In this document: positions 55,653-58,840 of the stretch, piece by piece | Position numbering within the stretch: the stretch's first letter is position 1 | Layout: each line of letters opens with the position of its first letter | Assembly (NCBI GenBank): GCA_944386785.1 | Contig: CALXCM010000005.1 | Coordinates: 1-58,840 of the forward strand | Length of the DNA stretch: 58,840 bases | Direction: 5' to 3' | From: an uncultured Clostridia bacterium | Lineage (GTDB): Bacteria > Bacillota > Clostridia > TANB77 > CAG-508 | The notes under the pieces: model-generated | The model's database searches: none | What the model was told of the DNA's origin: nothing | The model's input: the letters and a program-made list of their open reading frames with translations, nothing else | Made by a program: the position numbers and the translations under genes

Positions 55653-57614
55653 TTACATTTTTATAACTAATTTATCAAATTTTGAGTTTATATATTTTTG
55701 AAGTTTTTCCATAAATTCTTCAGGTTTTATTTCTTGTTTTGCAACCATATCTAAACCTTTTTCCCAACTTGCTGTAAGTTTTGGATTTAGCATATCTGGC
55801 ATTGAACTCTTTACTATATCATATATTTTTTCTCCTTTATTAGTTGGGGTAACTATTTGAGTTTTGGAATTGATTTCAATATATTTTATTTTTTCTAATT
55901 TTTTTATTATTTCTCCTCTTGTTGCACTAGTTCCAATTCCTGCTCCTTTTATTTGTTCTCTTAGTTCTTCTTCTTCAATTAACTTTCCTGCATTTTCCAT
56001 GGCTAAGATTAGAGAGCCTGAATTATATCTAGAAGGAGGAGAAGTTTCCGCTTCTTTTGTTTCAAAGTTTTGAACTTCTATTTTTTGTCCTTTTTTTAGA
56101 TTTTTTAAAACTTCTATATTATTTTCTTCTTCTTGTTCATTTTCTTTTTTATCTTTCTTTTTTTCCTGTGGTTTTAAGATTTCTAAAAATCCTTTATTTT
56201 CACATACTCTTATACTTGCATTAAAACTTTCTTGCTTTTTTCCTTCTTCATCTTGTTTTATACTTACTGTTACTTGTATTTTTCTATATTCTGCTGGTGG
56301 ATAAAATATTGCTAAAAACCTTTTTACTATAACTTTATATATCTCTTTTTGAAGTTCTGGAAGAGAGTTATAGTTTTCAAATCCTTGTCCTGTTGGTATT
56401 ATTGCATAATGGTCTGTTATTTTACTATCATTTACATATTTAGTCTTTGCTAAATTTGTTGAATATTTTTCATCTACCATTTTTTTAATACAGCTTTGAA
56501 CTTCTTCATCTTTAAAATTTTTAGCTAAACCGTTTAAATTTTTTGTTATTTCTTTGCTAACTGCTGTTGATAAAACTCTTGCATCTGTTCTTGGATATGT
56601 AACTAATTTTTTTTCATATAAATTTTGAATTATATCCAATGTTTCATCTGGCTTTATTTTAAATCTTTTTGTACATTCATTTTGTATTTCTGCTAGGTTA
56701 AATAAAAGTGGTGCATTTTCTTTTTGTTTAGATTTTTTTAGTTCAGAAATTATAGCTTCTTTTCCAATTAGTGATTTTATAAAGTCTATTGCATCTTGTT
56801 CTTTTTTAAAGCCTGTTTCATTATATAGTTTAGGTGATTCAAAGAAAGATGAGTCTTTGCTTACTTTCCATTCTGCTTTAAATTTGGAATCTTCTTTTCC
56901 AAATTCTCCTATAATTTTATAATATTTTGTTTTAACAAAGTTTCTTATTTCTCTTTCTCTTAAAACTACCATTCCTAATACACATGTCATTACTCTTCCT
57001 ACTGAAATTGAAGCTTTTTCTTCGTTTATACTTTTAGCTAATCTTCTTCCATATATAATTGATAATAATCTTGAAAAATTAATTCCAATCAGATAATCTT
57101 CTTTTGCTCTTAAATATGCACTATCTGATAAGCTATCATATTCTGATAAGTCTTTTGCTTGCCTTATTCCTCTTAAAATTTCTTCTTCTGTTTGTGAATC
57201 TATCCAAACTCTTTTCATCTTTGCTTTTGGGTTTGGCTTTGCCATCATAAATACTAATCTTTGGATATATTCTCCTTCACGCCCAGAGTCACCGGCATTA
57301 TATATTTCTTCTACATCTTCTCTTTTAAGTAAACTTTGTACTATATTAAACTGTTTTTGTACTGCAGGAATAATTTCGTATTTCCATTCTTCTGGAATAA
57401 ATGGAAGTGTATCTAATCTCCAAAATTTTAATTTTTCATCATATTTTTCTGGATAGCTCATTGTTACCAAATGACCTACACACCATGTTATTATCCAATT
57501 TTCTGATTCTAAATATCCATCTTTTCTTTTTGTTGTTATTTTAAGTGCTTTTGCAAACTCCATAGCAACAGATGGTTTTTCTGTTATTATCAACTTTTTG
57601 CTCAATTTTATCAT
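55653..57614 (-). CDS. topB: DNA topoisomerase III (type IA)
   Basis: 653 aa. Toprim starts KKLIITEKPSVAMEFAKAL and contains NAGDSGREGEYIQRL. The catalytic Tyr is in VTYPRTDARVLS. SVGRVMTCVLGMVV and GIGTSATRGEIIKKL are family signatures. There is no zinc-ribbon C-terminus. It relaxes and decatenates DNA through single-strand passage. The ATG overlaps the stop of the HD gene upstream (ATGA). Confidence 0.93.
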   Translation of the reverse strand: MIKLSKKLIITEKPSVAMEFAKALKITTKRKDGYLESENWIITWCVGHLVTMSYPEKYDEKLKFWRLDTLPFIPEEWKYEIIPAVQKQFNIVQSLLKREDVEEIYNAGDSGREGEYIQRLVFMMAKPNPKAKMKRVWIDSQTEEEILRGIRQAKDLSEYDSLSDSAYLRAKEDYLIGINFSRLLSIIYGRRLAKSINEEKASISVGRVMTCVLGMVVLREREIRNFVKTKYYKIIGEFGKEDSKFKAEWKVSKDSSFFESPKLYNETGFKKEQDAIDFIKSLIGKEAIISELKKSKQKENAPLLFNLAEIQNECTKRFKIKPDETLDIIQNLYEKKLVTYPRTDARVLSTAVSKEITKNLNGLAKNFKDEEVQSCIKKMVDEKYSTNLAKTKYVNDSKITDHYAIIPTGQGFENYNSLPELQKEIYKVIVKRFLAIFYPPAEYRKIQVTVSIKQDEEGKKQESFNASIRVCENKGFLEILKPQEKKKDKKENEQEEENNIEVLKNLKKGQKIEVQNFETKEAETSPPSRYNSGSLILAMENAGKLIEEEELREQIKGAGIGTSATRGEIIKKLEKIKYIEINSKTQIVTPTNKGEKIYDIVKSSMPDMLNPKLTASWEKGLDMVAKQEIKPEEFMEKLQKYINSKFDKLVIKM

Positions 57615-58387
57615 CCTTTTAATTTTTCTTTTATATAATTATTGGTTATTTCATAAATTTTATAAAACTTCTTTTTAGTTTCTTCATCTTCAAAATTAAA
57701 TCTATTATATATTTTATCAAAGTATTTATTTTGATAAATATATCTCAAACCATAATCAAAGTTGAAATCAAAGACAAAAGCAAAATGGCTAATTAATTTA
57801 TCTGCATTTGTTTTTCTATTTTTATATATAATATTATGGTCTTTTATAAATTCATTGTAAATTTCATCTGTAAATTTTTCTTTATTTAAATCATCTGAAT
57901 TCCATATTGTTTTTTGATCTCCAAATGTTAAAATATATATTATATCTACTTTGTCACTGTCTCTTATTAATTTTACATGTAAGTCTTCTTTAGTGCTTAA
58001 ATTTTTTGGTAACATATTTTTATCTTTGTTATGATTAATTATTGCAAGTTCTATAATTTTATCATATTTATTGTCTTCTATAAAATCTCTAATTAGTCCA
58101 TTTTTAAATAATATATCCATACCTATTTTAGCATGATCTTCACTTAAATAATCCACAAATGTATTATATTTTCTTATCTGTTCAAATCTTCCTATATCAT
58201 GAAGAAGACCTATTAATTCTGCAAGTTCTATATCTTCTTTTGACAAATTTAAACTTTCTGCCATTTTTCTTGCTATTTGTGAAGTTCTTTCTATATGTGC
58301 TATTTTAAGTTTAATTTTTGGATTTTCTATGTCATATTTTTTAATATATTCTTTAAATGCAATTTTTGCTTTAGTAATATCTATCAT
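57611..58387 (-). CDS. HD-domain phosphohydrolase
   Basis: 258 aa with HD ligands IERTSQIARKMAESL, LLHDIGRFEQIRKY, DHAKIGMDIL and the later AIINHNKDKN and RDSDKVDIIY. The HDIG-like motif suggests a nucleotide or cyclic-nucleotide substrate. It overlaps topB by four nt, so the two are translationally coupled, though no functional link is obvious. Divergent from leuS. Confidence 0.85.
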   Translation of the reverse strand: MIDITKAKIAFKEYIKKYDIENPKIKLKIAHIERTSQIARKMAESLNLSKEDIELAELIGLLHDIGRFEQIRKYNTFVDYLSEDHAKIGMDILFKNGLIRDFIEDNKYDKIIELAIINHNKDKNMLPKNLSTKEDLHVKLIRDSDKVDIIYILTFGDQKTIWNSDDLNKEKFTDEIYNEFIKDHNIIYKNRKTNADKLISHFAFVFDFNFDYGLRYIYQNKYFDKIYNRFNFEDEETKKKFYKIYEITNNYIKEKLKG

Positions 58388-58437
58388 TTTTACACCTCAA
58401 AAAGCATTCTATCATTTTTCATTTTTTTGTGCAAGCC

Positions 58438-58466
58438 TTGATTTATCCCATTTTTTGTTATATAAT
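58438..58466 (+). promoter_or_regulatory. leuS promoter
   Basis: TTGATT (58438-58443) and TATAAT (58461-58466) with a 17-bp spacer. The leader is about 30 nt, too short for a T-box. Confidence 0.8.
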
Positions 58467-58501
58467 ACGGGAAAAATACACTATTTAAGGGGGATTTTTT
58501 T

Positions 58502-58840
58502 ATGGCCTATAATTTTAAAGAAATAGAAAAAAAATGGCAAGATTATTGGGATGATAATAAAACATTTTATACTGATGTTTGGGACTTTTCAAAACCTAAA
58601 TTTTATGCTTTAGATATGTTCCCTTATCCTTCTGGTCAAGGGCTTCATGTTGGGCATCCTGAAGGTTATACTGCAACAGATATAATCTCAAGGATGAAAA
58701 GAATGCAAGGATATAATGTTTTACATCCAATGGGATGGGATGCTTTTGGACTTCCTGCTGAACAATATGCAATAAAAACTGGACATCATCCAGCAGAATT
58801 TACGGCTGCAAATATCGCTACTTTTAAACGTCAATTAAAA
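58502..58840 (+). CDS. leuS: Leucyl-tRNA synthetase, N-terminal part (runs off the window)
   Basis: 113 codons are present, starting [20 protein letters not shown]. The class I signature is [13 protein letters not shown], preceded by FPYPSGQGL and followed by [20 protein letters not shown], the bacterial LeuS pattern. SD AAGGGGGA. It charges tRNA-Leu. No T-box is visible. Confidence 0.97.
   Translation, partial: MAYNFKEIEKKWQDYWDDNKTFYTDVWDFSKPKFYALDMFPYPSGQGLHVGHPEGYTATDIISRMKRMQGYNVLHPMGWDAFGLPAEQYAIKTGHHPAEFTAANIATFKRQLK

Noticed and set aside
55653..57614. Loss of the second Toprim Asp in topB (GDSGREGE)
   Set aside because: The DxGREGE form is, as far as I recall, common among Firmicute and Bacteroidetes topoisomerase III proteins, so it is not treated as a defect.
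58388..58501. T-box riboswitch before leuS
   Set aside because: Only about 30 nt lie between promoter and start, with no specifier stem or antiterminator.

Overview
The window is a very AT-rich stretch of a fermentative, Gram-positive, endospore-forming anaerobe. Promoters are TTGATT-N17-TATAAT, Shine-Dalgarno sequences are strong, intrinsic terminators are dense, and spore genes (cwlD, a PdaB-like deacetylase, ytaF) sit beside pflB/pflA. Inference: an uncultured gut-type member of the Clostridia. No rRNA, tRNA, CRISPR array, prophage or complete insertion sequence is visible.

Layout. 1-5.5 kb: the start of an AdhE-like gene with an in-frame stop, an M23 peptidase, a XRE regulator, and pflB-pflA. 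5.5-17.5 kb, mostly minus strand: an unknown protein, S1-domain protein, rluB, rluD-lspA, a GT-C-like membrane protein, a two-OB-fold SSB-like protein, a polysaccharide deacetylase, DUF4190, a Cys-rich protein (plus strand), two half-size TauE genes, rarA, ruvA and an HD protein. 17.7-31 kb: a GT51 transglycosylase, a prepilin-like BspA-repeat protein with a divergent XRE gene, a giant cyclic-glucan synthase (about 2,704 aa), cwlD and an Rpn-family nuclease. 31-42.5 kb: a small HTH, GNAT, three Nudix genes, a receiver-GGDEF protein, a CmpB-like membrane protein, an Ig-like surface protein, a truncated prepilin fused to a broken HTH gene, rpsF-ssb-rpsR, a Ca-type P-ATPase and ytaF. 42.5-58.8 kb: smc, a second XRE, a second Rpn gene, trmL, a SpoU methylase, a prepilin-FGE protein with a divergent XRE gene, mfd, topB, an HD protein and the start of leuS.

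The outstanding observation concerns decoding. Four genes (rarA, the glucan synthase, mfd and one Rpn gene) are interrupted by +1 frame changes, and each of the eight sites is a CGG codon followed by A. Skipping the C restores the family-conserved frame, starting with GGA (Gly). I looked by eye at every CGG/CCG trinucleotide: only two other in-frame CGG codons exist in the window, in a 162-aa and a 97-aa hypothetical gene. In the Rpn gene the site is tandemly repeated as a 13-nt unit (four codons plus the extra C), which keeps the downstream frame only if a +1 shift happens at every copy. The simplest model is that CGG is a hungry or unassigned codon in this lineage and provokes +1 frameshifting, or that a special tRNA-Gly reads CGGA as four bases.

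Two further themes recur. A family of short palindromic repeats (arms TGAGACAAA / TTTGTCTCA around a GTCC core) sits at gene ends, supplies the stop codon of three genes and runs in frame through two unrelated proteins. Genes with a shared prepilin-like N-terminus are paired with divergent XRE regulators, with inverted repeats placed exactly between the -35 and -10 boxes of the surface-protein promoter. All function calls rest on reading motifs by eye; no database search was possible.
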